In this document: one piece after another, positions 1 through 6,801 of the stretch
Numbering within the stretch: position 1 is the stretch's first letter
Layout: every line of letters starts with the position of its first letter
IMG/VR virus record: IMGVR_UViG_3300030001_000223
Coordinates: 56,846-120,845 of that record
Length of the DNA stretch: 64,000 nucleotides
DNA from: a virus
Strand: one strand, 5' to 3'
Made by a program: the position numbers and the translations under genes
Notes under the pieces: generated by a model
Database searches by the model: none
The model's input: only the letters and a program-made list of their open reading frames with translations
What the model was told of the DNA's origin: nothing

Positions 1-2
1 CT

Positions 3-53
3 ATCACCAATACTTTGACTCAAGTTGTTAATCCTACTACAAATATACAATAA
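3..53 (+). CDS. 3' end of a fibre-like protein gene (partial)
   Basis: Only the last 16 codons and the TAA are inside the window. The peptide ends ITNTLTQVVNPTTNIQ. It resembles the orphan C-terminus at 3273-3428 (INATLNQVVN), so the two genes were probably paralogues. A terminator hairpin follows directly but is interrupted by an IS element. The upstream tail-fibre context is inferred from the downstream genes. Function cannot be read from this fragment. Confidence 0.45.
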   Translation: MTNTLTQVVNPTTNIQ

Positions 54-129
54 ATAATTAATATAAATAACTATAATAAAAAGACCTAAATTTAAAATGT
101 ACCCTTTGTCAAGGACGATTTAAAAAAGC

Positions 130-981
130 CTAGGCTACATTGAGAAGATGATTTCTGTATTGGACAGGAGTCATCTTTTCTAAATCCCATTGATATCTAT
201 ATTCGTTGTAATAAATCATGTATTGATTAACTTCTTCTTTTAGCGCATCTAAAGTTTCACATTGCTTTATATATGCCTCATCTTTAAAATGCCCGAAGAA
301 TGACTCTTGTGGAGCATTATCCCAACAATTACCTCGTCTAGACATAGATTGTCCTAATTTAGCATCTTTAACTACTTGTTGAAATTTAGGGCTAGTATAA
401 TGTACACCTTGATCAGAGTGGATAAATGCATCTTTATGTAATTCTATTGATTTATTGTCTTTTAGATTCTGTATTGTATCAGTTACTATATCTAGTTTTA
501 GACTCGATGATACATTATATGCTACTATTTCATTTGTGCTGGCATCTTTAATTGTGGATAAGTATGCTTTTTGACCTTTACCATAAAATAAATATGTTAT
601 ATCTGTTAGTAATATTTTACCTGGTATACCTTGTTTGAAATTTCTCTTTAGTAGATTTGGTAAAACAGTATGTTCTCTTGTTGCTTTCATCATTCTTCTA
701 TATGGATTTGCTTTTCTAATAGGACAAATGATACTATATTTTTTCATAACTCTTCTAATACGCTTCAAGTTATATATAATTCCAAACTGACCTTCTAAAG
801 TCATTTTAATTTGTCTAGCGCCCTTTTTACGATTTTTAAACTTATATGCCTTAATTATATTATCTCTAATCAACTCATCTTCTATATCTCTAGACTCTCT
901 ATATCCTTTAGATTTAGTTGAAAAATAATTATAGTACCCCGAACGTGAAACGCCTGCTAAATCACATAAATTGCTAATCAT
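130..981 (-). CDS. IS3-family transposase OrfB (DDE integrase domain)
   Basis: OrfB is 283 residues from its first ATG, but its frame is open upstream to the A8 run, so the working protein is probably the OrfAB fusion. The rve-type catalytic core is visible: D in LTDITYLFYG, D in HSDQGVHYTS and E in NCWDNAPQESFF, giving the DDE triad. The SRSGYY motif at the N-terminus is usual in the IS150 group. No frameshift or stop interrupts it. Confidence 0.92.
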   Translation of the reverse strand: MISNLCDLAGVSRSGYYNYFSTKSKGYRESRDIEDELIRDNIIKAYKFKNRKKGARQIKMTLEGQFGIIYNLKRIRRVMKKYSIICPIRKANPYRRMMKATREHTVLPNLLKRNFKQGIPGKILLTDITYLFYGKGQKAYLSTIKDASTNEIVAYNVSSSLKLDIVTDTIQNLKDNKSIELHKDAFIHSDQGVHYTSPKFQQVVKDAKLGQSMSRRGNCWDNAPQESFFGHFKDEAYIKQCETLDALKEEVNQYMIYYNEYRYQWDLEKMTPVQYRNHLLNVA

Positions 982-1046
982 ATTGCTATGTTTATACTTT
1001 TCAATTACTGATTTTATGATGATAAATTTTTGATTAGCGCATAAAT

Positions 1047-1466
1047 TTATTTGTTCTTTATCAGCCCCCTTTCTAGGAATTGTATTTTTTTTAGCAGTTC
1101 ATTCTCTGCTTTCAATAAATTAATTTGAGCCTGAAGGCGTTCGTATTTAGTCTCTATGGACAACTCTTTCTTAGTTGGTCTTCCACTATTTAATTTTCTA
1201 GTATCATTTAGCCCTATAACACCATTTTCTTTATACGCTTTTTTCCACCTCTTAGCAGCAGAACTTATTCTATACATGCCTATAATATTTATATCAAATC
1301 CACACTCAGTAAATATTATTCTTGGAATTTTTCCTTTGTCATGCTCTATAATAAAGATATTTCTAAATTCTTCAGTATATGTAACACCTTTTGCGCTCAC
1401 ATTTTTTACATGTTTATTATTTGAAAGTATTTCAATCTCTTTATTTGTAAAAATCTTTTTACTCAT
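1047..1466 (-). CDS. IS3-family transposase OrfA (DNA-binding subunit)
   Basis: This is a 139-residue protein with an N-terminal helix-turn-helix region and a C-terminal leucine-zipper-like helix (LQAQINLLKAENELL) typical of IS150-group OrfA. The start is the ATG after GAGGTGGAGACT; the frame opens a few codons earlier but without a better ribosome-binding site. It overlaps the -1 frame of orfB. An A8 run lies near its end, where slippage would produce the OrfAB fusion transposase. Confidence 0.85.
   Translation of the reverse strand: MSKKIFTNKEIEILSNNKHVKNVSAKGVTYTEEFRNIFIIEHDKGKIPRIIFTECGFDINIIGMYRISSAAKRWKKAYKENGVIGLNDTRKLNSGRPTKKELSIETKYERLQAQINLLKAENELLKKIQFLERGLIKNK
1085..1092 (-). promoter_or_regulatory. 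Probable -1 ribosomal frameshift site of the IS
   Basis: On the coding strand the run is CTAAAAAAAATA (eight A). The orfA frame is CTA-AAA-AAA-ATA. Slipping back one base gives AAT-ACA-ATT-CCT, which stays open straight into OrfB. A-rich slippery runs at this place are the known mechanism for OrfAB production in the IS3 family. No pseudoknot was worked out. Confidence 0.7.
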
Positions 1467-1619
1467 AGTCTCCACCTCTAATATTATTTATTTTATTATA
1501 CACAAAAATACCCTATAGGTAGACTTTTTTAAACTGTCTACTCTATAGGGTACATTTTAATTTTTAATATTTAAATTTAGGTCTTTTTATTATGTCTAAT
1601 TTAGAAAGGATGGTTAATT

Positions 1620-1796
1620 ATGAATAAATATTTTGCAATAAATCAAAAGAGTTTAGCGGATGCATTAGTATTTTTAGGATTTAATTATATGAAGTTTGAT
1701 GATAAAAAATATGGAAAGATTTATTCTTTTGTAAATTCTGATAAGTTACAAGAATCAATTCATGAATTTAATATATTAAAAAATAAATTAAAATAA
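1620..1796 (+). CDS. Small phage protein, DUF5659-like
   Basis: A 58-residue protein with a good ribosome-binding site (GAAAGGATGG) follows the right arm of the split terminator. The pattern (start MNKYFAINQKSLADAL, then a Gly-Phe-aromatic turn, Phe-Val and a C-terminal amphipathic helix) resembles the small clostridial phage family DUF5659, whose function is unknown. It lies just upstream of the EDxHD endonuclease gene. Family assignment is from memory of the pattern. Confidence 0.6.
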   Translation: MNKYFAINQKSLADALVFLGFNYMKFDDKKYGKIYSFVNSDKLQESIHEFNILKNKLK

Positions 1797-1819
1797 AATA
1801 ATAAGGAGTGTGGATAATT

Positions 1820-3277
1820 ATGAAAGATACAAAAAGAATTATATATTCAGATAAATTACCTAGATATACAGAAGGTAGATATAGAAATAAAATAAATTGG
1901 AAAGAAAGTATAGGTTGTAAAGTACAATTTATATATGATGATATAACAGGATATGTTGAAATTATTGAATATAATAAGATTACTAAGGAATTAATAATAA
2001 AACATAACAATCTTGAGTCTATAATATTATGTGGAAATTTTTTAAAATGTAAGTTAGGTACAATTTTAAAGAAATATACTTCGGAATTTAAACTCGAAAT
2101 AGGAGATAGATTTCAAGACAATAAGAGAGATATAATTATTGTAGACAAAGAATATAGACTAAAATATGATAATAAAAACAAAAAGTATAACATGAAATAT
2201 TATAAATACAAATGCAATAGATGTAGATATAATGAAGGTTGGATTGTAGAATATGATTTATTAAAAGGACATGGTTGCTCATGTTGTCATGGATTAACTA
2301 CAGTATTAGGTATTAACACAATATGGGATACTGCTAGATGGATGTGTGACTTGGGTGTGTCAGAAGAAGATGCTAAAACTCATACACATGGAAGCAATAA
2401 TAAAGTAAGCGTCATATGTCCAGATTGTAAATTAGAAAAGATGGTAAAAATATGTGATTTATATACAAATCACTCAATATCATGTAAATGTGGGGATGGC
2501 TTTAGTTATGGTCATAAGTACATATTTAGTTTACTAACTCAATTAAAACAAGATTTCATAGATAATTATACATTTGATTGGTGTAAATTCTATAATCTAT
2601 ATAAAGAAAAAGAAGTTTCAGGAGAATATGATTTTATTTTAGAAGATAAAAATATAATTATCGAAGTAGATGGAGGATTTCATAGAACAGATAATAATAG
2701 AAGTGGGCAGACGAAAGAAGAATCTATATTTTTAGACAATGAAAAGGATAAACTGGCTCTAGATAATGGGTATAAAGTTATTAGAATAATTTATAACGAT
2801 GATAATTTAAATATCAAACAAAATATAATATTAAATAAATATTTAAACATCTTATTTGACTTATCTAATATTGATTGGACTAAATGTGAAGAATTTGCGT
2901 TAAGTAACAGAGTTAAGGAAGCTTGTAAATTAAAAAATAATAACCTTGAAATGACAACTACTGAAATTGGATTAATCTTAAATATTAGTTCAGATTCAGT
3001 TAGAAATTATTTAAAAAAGGGAAATAAACTTGGTTGGTGTTACTACAATGCTAAAGAAGAACAAATTAGAAATTCCATAAAAACAGGATACAAGGTAACA
3101 AAAAAAATAGAAGTATTTAAGAATGGAGAATCATTAGGAGTTTTTGAATCTATAAAATGTTTAATTGATAAAAGCAAAAAAATATTAGAAGTACAATTAT
3201 GTAGAAATGGAATAAGAGAACAAATAAAAAATAATACAGAGTCATATAAGGGATTTACCTTTAATATTTCAAGCTAA
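1820..3277 (+). CDS. Zinc-finger EDxHD/VSR-like homing-type endonuclease
   Basis: A 485-residue protein. The start is the ATG after AAGGAGTGTGGATAATT. Two cysteine pairs (CNRC with CSCC; CPDC with CKCG) suggest zinc knuckles in the first half. The nuclease core follows: YDFILEDKNIIIEVDGGFH, then a downstream D-K-D and a Gly-Tyr-Lys-Val-Ile-Arg-Ile strand. This matches EDxHD/VSR-fold homing endonucleases (I-Bth0305I type) and the wider PD-(D/E)xK fold. The C-terminus has a small HTH (TTEIGLILNISSDSVRNYL) as in NUMOD-type DNA-binding tails. It is followed immediately by an orphaned C-terminal coding fragment, suggesting insertion at the cost of another gene. Confidence 0.75.
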   Translation: MKDTKRIIYSDKLPRYTEGRYRNKINWKESIGCKVQFIYDDITGYVEIIEYNKITKELIIKHNNLESIILCGNFLKCKLGTILKKYTSEFKLEIGDRFQDNKRDIIIVDKEYRLKYDNKNKKYNMKYYKYKCNRCRYNEGWIVEYDLLKGHGCSCCHGLTTVLGINTIWDTARWMCDLGVSEEDAKTHTHGSNNKVSVICPDCKLEKMVKICDLYTNHSISCKCGDGFSYGHKYIFSLLTQLKQDFIDNYTFDWCKFYNLYKEKEVSGEYDFILEDKNIIIEVDGGFHRTDNNRSGQTKEESIFLDNEKDKLALDNGYKVIRIIYNDDNLNIKQNIILNKYLNILFDLSNIDWTKCEEFALSNRVKEACKLKNNNLEMTTTEIGLILNISSDSVRNYLKKGNKLGWCYYNAKEEQIRNSIKTGYKVTKKIEVFKNGESLGVFESIKCLIDKSKKILEVQLCRNGIREQIKNNTESYKGFTFNISS

Positions 3278-3428
3278 ATTGGATAGTATCAATGCTACAT
3301 TGAATCAAGTTGTTAATTCAAATGTAAGTAATAATGTAACAGTTAGTGGAATTACAGTTAATAGCAATGATGCAACTAATATTATGAACAATGTAGTTGA
3401 TACTGCTAATCAAACAGTATCACAATAA
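3273..3428 (+). pseudogene. Orphan C-terminal fragment of a fibre-like gene
   Basis: This 51-codon frame begins inside the end of the endonuclease gene, ends with TAA and has no start codon or ribosome-binding site. Its sequence (LDSINATLNQVVN...) is similar to the end of the gene at 3-53 (SITNTLTQVVN), so it is the tail of a paralogue whose front is missing. The stop codon lies inside the repeated dyad (CAATAAATTAATA), and a terminator follows at 3481. The endonuclease gene probably displaced the rest. Confidence 0.65.
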
Positions 3429-3480
3429 ATTAATATAATATAAAAAGACAATAAATCAATTAATTTATTGGGATTTGAAA

Positions 3481-3510
3481 GGGCTTAGATGAAATACTCT
3501 AGGTCTTTTT
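3481..3510 (+). terminator. Rho-independent terminator
   Basis: GGGCTTAGA pairs with TCTAGGTCT (with G-U pairs) around an 8-nt loop and runs into TTTTT. Its 3' arm is nearly the same as in the other tail-module terminators (CTAGGTCTTTTT). Confidence 0.75.
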
Positions 3511-3537
3511 ATTATGAAAAACTTGTATGTTGTGATA

Positions 3538-3690
3538 GGGAGTATTCGCTCACTTCCTTTAGTTTGGAAATATATAAGATTGATGGGTTAGAGAGTAATT
3601 AACTCTAACCTTATTAGTTGTGAACCAAATTAATTAGAGTGGAAATTCGATTGGAATATATAAGAGAGTGAAATTATATAGTCCAAACTA
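3538..3690 (+). ncRNA. Structured leader RNA before a GIY-YIG gene
   Basis: The stretch 3429-3715 has no gene. A perfect 9-bp long-range stem, TAGTTTGGA (3560-3568) with TCCAAACTA (3682-3690), encloses a perfect 8-bp hairpin GGTTAGAG/CTCTAACC (3586-3610). A further hairpin GGGAGT/ACTTCC lies at 3538-3557. The 3' side ends 16 nt before the ribosome-binding site. A group I intron was considered, but only a TAGTCC-like string and no matching GACTA partner was found. Confidence 0.45.
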
Positions 3691-3715
3691 TAAAAAATGA
3701 AAGAGAGTGATTTTA

Positions 3716-4609
3716 ATGAACAAAGAACAATTAATTAAATTCAAAACAGGAGAATCTAAATTAGAATTATTAAATAAAGGAGGTGTTTATTTTATAAAAA
3801 ATAATTCTAATAATCTTATTAAGATTGGAAAATCTAAAAACATTTATCAAAGAATGACACAATTATATTCAACTTTTAGACATATTGGAGAAGAGAAAGT
3901 AGACGTAGATTTAATAGGTTATATATTATGTGAAAATTATGATAAATTAGAAATAGATTTACATAAAAAATTTAAGAAAAATAAAATTGTAAATGAATGG
4001 TTTGATATTAATGAAGATAAAGTATCAAATGTAATTAAATTAATAAATGCAAATGAATATAATAATTCTAAAGAAAAAGAATTAACAATAGAATCTCTAT
4101 ATAACGAGATAGATAAAATAAAGCATAACAAGGAAACATGGAATTTACATTTGTGTAGTTCAATTGTAAAAAGATGCAATGAGGAAGAATGTATATGTGA
4201 TTTAGAAAAATGGGATGAAAATGAGGAAGATACAAAATATATTTATAATATGCTATTAGAAAATATTAAGTATTTAGAAGAAATCGGAGAAATTGATAAT
4301 TATAATGATTATAAAGAATATAAAATTGAAGCAGATAATAAAAATTACAAAGCATTACAAGAATATATGATGGATTTAAATGGATGTGATTATCAATATT
4401 TTGCAATTAAAGATTTAATTTCAGAAAAGGAATTAGAATTAACAAAAAGAGTTTGTGGCATAACAGAAGTAATATATAATCCTTGGTTCGATTTATGGTG
4501 TAGAAATGCTGTTCAAGAATTAAAAGAAAAATTTTCAGAGTTTAAAAACATTATAGAACAATATAAAGATGAATTGTTATATTGTTATCTTCCATATGGT
4601 GATAAATAA
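3716..4609 (+). CDS. GIY-YIG (T5orf172/MUG113-type) nuclease protein
   Basis: A 297-residue protein. The ATG follows AAAGAGAGTGATTTTA. Residues about 25-110 match the T5orf172/MUG113 branch of the GIY-YIG superfamily: GGVYFIKN, then IKIGKSKNIYQRMTQLYS, and an ELDLHKKF-like segment followed by EWFDI. The remaining two thirds are acidic and helical with no recognised domain. The gene overlaps the next start by one base (TAATG). Homing or selfish DNA is the likely role, by family and neighbourhood. Confidence 0.75.
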   Translation: MNKEQLIKFKTGESKLELLNKGGVYFIKNNSNNLIKIGKSKNIYQRMTQLYSTFRHIGEEKVDVDLIGYILCENYDKLEIDLHKKFKKNKIVNEWFDINEDKVSNVIKLINANEYNNSKEKELTIESLYNEIDKIKHNKETWNLHLCSSIVKRCNEEECICDLEKWDENEEDTKYIYNMLLENIKYLEEIGEIDNYNDYKEYKIEADNKNYKALQEYMMDLNGCDYQYFAIKDLISEKELELTKRVCGITEVIYNPWFDLWCRNAVQELKEKFSEFKNIIEQYKDELLYCYLPYGDK

Positions 4610-5730
4610 TGAATATAGAAAATTTAGAATTAAAAGAATATAAAAATTACAAAGAGTTATGCATAATAATAAATGAACCAATTAAAACAGGAAAGTCAAA
4701 ACAATTACAATTGAAAGATTGGGAAAGATATTTTGAATATCATAAGGAAGGACAAAAAATAATCATTGATAAAGTTTTTAATGAGGTAAAGGAGAAAATT
4801 GATATGAGGGGAAAACAAGATAATAACACACCTAAATATGTTGAAAATATTGAATTGAATATCATTGGTGAATTGCTTACTAGAGGACAAAATAATAAAT
4901 ATGTTGTTGGTCGTGGAGTATTACTTAGAAATGTTGGCTTGACTAATACTAATTATTCATATTGCAAAAGAAGGCAAGATAAATTAGCTTCATATCTAGA
5001 AGTAAAAAAAGAAGTAGTTAATGATTATTATACTTGTGTTGATTCTATGATATTAGGCAATTTAGAAAAAGCTCTTAAAAATTTATCTAATAAAAAGATA
5101 ATACAATTAAATAGTACATTATTGATTTGCAAAAATGTACTAACGGATGTTACATATCAACATATTACTCAAGTAGATGAATTTGATGAAGAAATAGAAA
5201 TAATCAAGCCAGTTGTACAATCAGATGTAATTTATGTACAAGCTACAGATGAAGAAAGACTTCTTATTAATGTTTCAGAAAAGAAAGTGCTAACTGATAT
5301 GGGATTTGAAAAATTAACAGATGTCTTTTTAAAGAATAAATTAAAACAATATTACGACCAATGCTATAAAGAAATAAGAAGAGAAATGAAAGACTTAAAC
5401 TTCTATTTTCAAGCTTATGATATAATTTATGATTTTGATATTCTAGCAAATGAATTAGAAAAGCGTGGATATGATGATTGGAGTAAAGAACTAAAAAAAG
5501 AACAGTCAGATATAATTAATAGTGGTGCTATGAATAGAATAATGGACAATGCTGAAAAAAGAAAAGATAAAGCAACTCCTGATCTTGGAACACTATTAGA
5601 ATCTGATAGGAAATATATTAGGACACAAGATGATTATATAGCAAATTATAGTCAACTAAACAATAGTGTAATTAATGTGAATTCTAAAAACATTAAGGCT
5701 AATGTCAAGAAAACTAAAAATAAAAAATAG
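4609..5730 (+). CDS. Accessory protein with lysine-rich tail
   Basis: A 373-residue protein translationally coupled to the GIY-YIG gene upstream. The N-terminal region (LCIIINEPIKTGKSKQLQLKDW) is a pattern I recall from clostridial and bacillar accessory-element proteins; no firm function is known to me. The C-terminus is basic (NVKKTKNKK) and could bind nucleic acid. Its stop codon abuts a stem-loop region (5730-5803). Possible partner of the nuclease; not established. Confidence 0.6.
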   Translation: MNIENLELKEYKNYKELCIIINEPIKTGKSKQLQLKDWERYFEYHKEGQKIIIDKVFNEVKEKIDMRGKQDNNTPKYVENIELNIIGELLTRGQNNKYVVGRGVLLRNVGLTNTNYSYCKRRQDKLASYLEVKKEVVNDYYTCVDSMILGNLEKALKNLSNKKIIQLNSTLLICKNVLTDVTYQHITQVDEFDEEIEIIKPVVQSDVIYVQATDEERLLINVSEKKVLTDMGFEKLTDVFLKNKLKQYYDQCYKEIRREMKDLNFYFQAYDIIYDFDILANELEKRGYDDWSKELKKEQSDIINSGAMNRIMDNAEKRKDKATPDLGTLLESDRKYIRTQDDYIANYSQLNNSVINVNSKNIKANVKKTKNKK

Positions 5731-5803
5731 TCACTTTTAGAGTCTGTTATATTGTATATAGGGGATTCATACAATCACTATTATAATGTTTTCTGAAAGT
5801 GAC
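5730..5803 (+). ncRNA. Nested stem-loop at the 3' end of the accessory pair
   Basis: GTCACTTT (5730-5737) pairs perfectly with AAAGTGAC (5796-5803). Inside lies TTGTAT (5752-5757) paired with ATACAA (5769-5774). There is no T-run, so it is not a standard terminator. It could protect the 3' end or be part of a longer structured RNA running to 5938. Confidence 0.45.
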
Positions 5804-5860
5804 AAAATAAATTAAAAGTCAATTCTATTTGTGAGTCTGAAAGACGAAACAAAAGAACAA

Positions 5861-5938
5861 CCGACAGGGCGTTAGGTGTTGGCACTAAAGTTTGGGTGGA
5901 TAAGAGTCTTGTAGCTAACGCTACGCTTTTCTTCCACC
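5861..5938 (+). ncRNA. Structured RNA with kissing-loop potential before second GIY-YIG gene
   Basis: CCGACA (5861-5866) pairs with TGTTGG (5877-5882). GGTGGA (5895-5900) pairs with TCCACC (5933-5938). Inside it GTAGC/GCTAC (5911-5924) forms a hairpin. The first loop holds GCGTTAG (5869-5875), the exact complement of CTAACGC (5915-5921) in the last hairpin, so a 7-bp tertiary or alternative pairing is possible. The block is clearly less AT-rich than its surroundings. It lies in the 254-base gap before the gene at 5985. Confidence 0.55.
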
Positions 5939-5984
5939 TACGGTGTCAGAGAATTATACTAATTGAATTATGGAGTGATTTAAA

Positions 5985-6287
5985 ATGAGTGGAGTATACA
6001 TAATTAAAAATTTAAATAAATCTACTGAGGACAAGCTTTTCGTAAAAATAGGTTGTTCAAAAGATATAGATAAAAGATTTTCACAGATTAAAAGTAGCCA
6101 CAGATTTAATGGAAGTTTAGATGAATTAGAAATTTATAAAACTATTGAATGTAAATCATATATGAAGTTAGAAAAAATAATCCATCAAATAATGAAAAGC
6201 AGACAACAAGTTAATGAATGGTATTTTACAGAACCAAACTTTTTGGAAGGTAGATTGGCGATGGTTGATTTAAACAGATATAATTAA
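5985..6287 (+). CDS. Small GIY-YIG (T5orf172-type) protein
   Basis: A 100-residue protein with start SGVYIIKN, then VKIGCSKDIDKRFSQIKSS, an ECKSYMKLEKIIHQIM helix and EWYF, the same order as the N-terminal domain of the protein at 3716. It is essentially one domain, so it may be a minimal homing nuclease or a DNA-binding relative. The start follows TGGAGTGATTTAAA. The TAA stop is part of TTAATAAATTAATAG, the repeated dyad, and a terminator follows. Confidence 0.7.
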   Translation: MSGVYIIKNLNKSTEDKLFVKIGCSKDIDKRFSQIKSSHRFNGSLDELEIYKTIECKSYMKLEKIIHQIMKSRQQVNEWYFTEPNFLEGRLAMVDLNRYN

Positions 6288-6308
6288 TAAATTAATAGAA
6301 CAATAAAA

Positions 6309-6341
6309 GGAGATTAGGAAATAAAATCCTAGTCTCTTTTT
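6309..6341 (+). terminator. Rho-independent terminator
   Basis: GGAGATTAGGA pairs with TCCTAGTCTC across a 7-nt loop and continues as TTTTT. In the rest of the gap to 6480 a perfect 8-bp inverted repeat AAGATTTA/TAAATCTT (6390-6416) also stands out, upstream of the tail genes. Confidence 0.8.
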
Positions 6342-6480
6342 AAAATAAATTCCAATTCAAATTCATCATTTATCCACAGTTGTTTTTATAAGATTTATTT
6401 TAGATTAGTAAATCTTAAAAGATAATTTTTGCAAAGATTATTAACTGAACAAATTATACAATAGAAAGGAATGATTGATA

Positions 6481-6783
6481 ATGTCTTTTATAAGCTACAA
6501 CATAAAAAAAGGTAATGAATATAATCGTTTTACAAAAGAACTTGATTTTTTTACTGAAGATTCTGGAGTAACTACTAGTAATTTTAGTAATTATATGTCT
6601 AATAATTTTAGTAATTATGATGATGAGATTGGATTTATTCCACAAGGAACTATAGGAATATTAACCACAATGACAGATATGTACGTTGCCAGATTTCTAG
6701 AAGATACGGGGAATATAAACCCAGAAAATAATTGGCATGAGGGAGTATGGTTTTTACTTGCAAGTGTGCCTAGAGTTTTATAA
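6481..6783 (+). CDS. Small conserved tail-module protein
   Basis: A 100-residue protein beginning MSFISYN. The ATG follows GAAAGGAATGATTGATA; an in-frame TTG six bases earlier is too close to the ribosome-binding site. It is rich in Asn and Ser near the start, with a WHEGVWFLL motif at the end. No domain recognised. Its place directly before the largest fibre gene suggests a baseplate or fibre-attachment part, by context only. Confidence 0.6.
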   Translation: MSFISYNIKKGNEYNRFTKELDFFTEDSGVTTSNFSNYMSNNFSNYDDEIGFIPQGTIGILTTMTDMYVARFLEDTGNINPENNWHEGVWFLLASVPRVL

Positions 6784-6801
6784 GAAAGGAGGAAATAAAT
6801 T

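Larger units (their letters stand above)
94..1558 (-). mobile_element. IS3-family (IS150-like) insertion sequence, complete
   Basis: The ends form an imperfect inverted repeat: AAAATGTACCCT on the left, GGGTACATTTT on the right, with a second matching block TTTAAAAAAG about 20 bp further in. It carries orfA and orfB in the -1 arrangement of this family. The 5-bp sequence AATTT flanks both sides (89-93, 1559-1563) and is the likely target duplication. If the terminal AAAA is not counted, the element runs 98-1554. All catalytic residues are present, so it looks active. It sits in the loop of a terminator hairpin. Confidence 0.88.
74..1594 (+). terminator. Rho-independent terminator split by an IS element
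   Basis: The 16-base arm AAAAAGACCTAAATTT (78-93) is the exact reverse complement of AAATTTAGGTCTTTTT (1573-1588). If the IS and one copy of the 5-bp duplication are removed, the arms come together around a 9-nt loop and end in a T-run, matching the other terminators in the tail module. It would have ended transcription of the gene stopping at 53. The insertion now holds the arms about 1.5 kb apart. Confidence 0.8.

Noticed and set aside
1156-1518. Long + strand frame across IS orfA
   Set aside because: Shadow of the transposase gene on the other strand, hydrophobic by chance, no ribosome-binding site.
3538-3690. Possible group I intron before the GIY-YIG gene
   Set aside because: A TATAGTCC-like string is present, but no partner GACTA strand or exons of a split gene could be found.
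6370-6378. TTATCCACA, a perfect DnaA-box consensus in the gap before the tail genes
   Set aside because: It is a single copy, with one reverse match at 1809-1817 overlapping a ribosome-binding site. No cluster or AT-rich unwinding region specific to it, so it does not support an origin.
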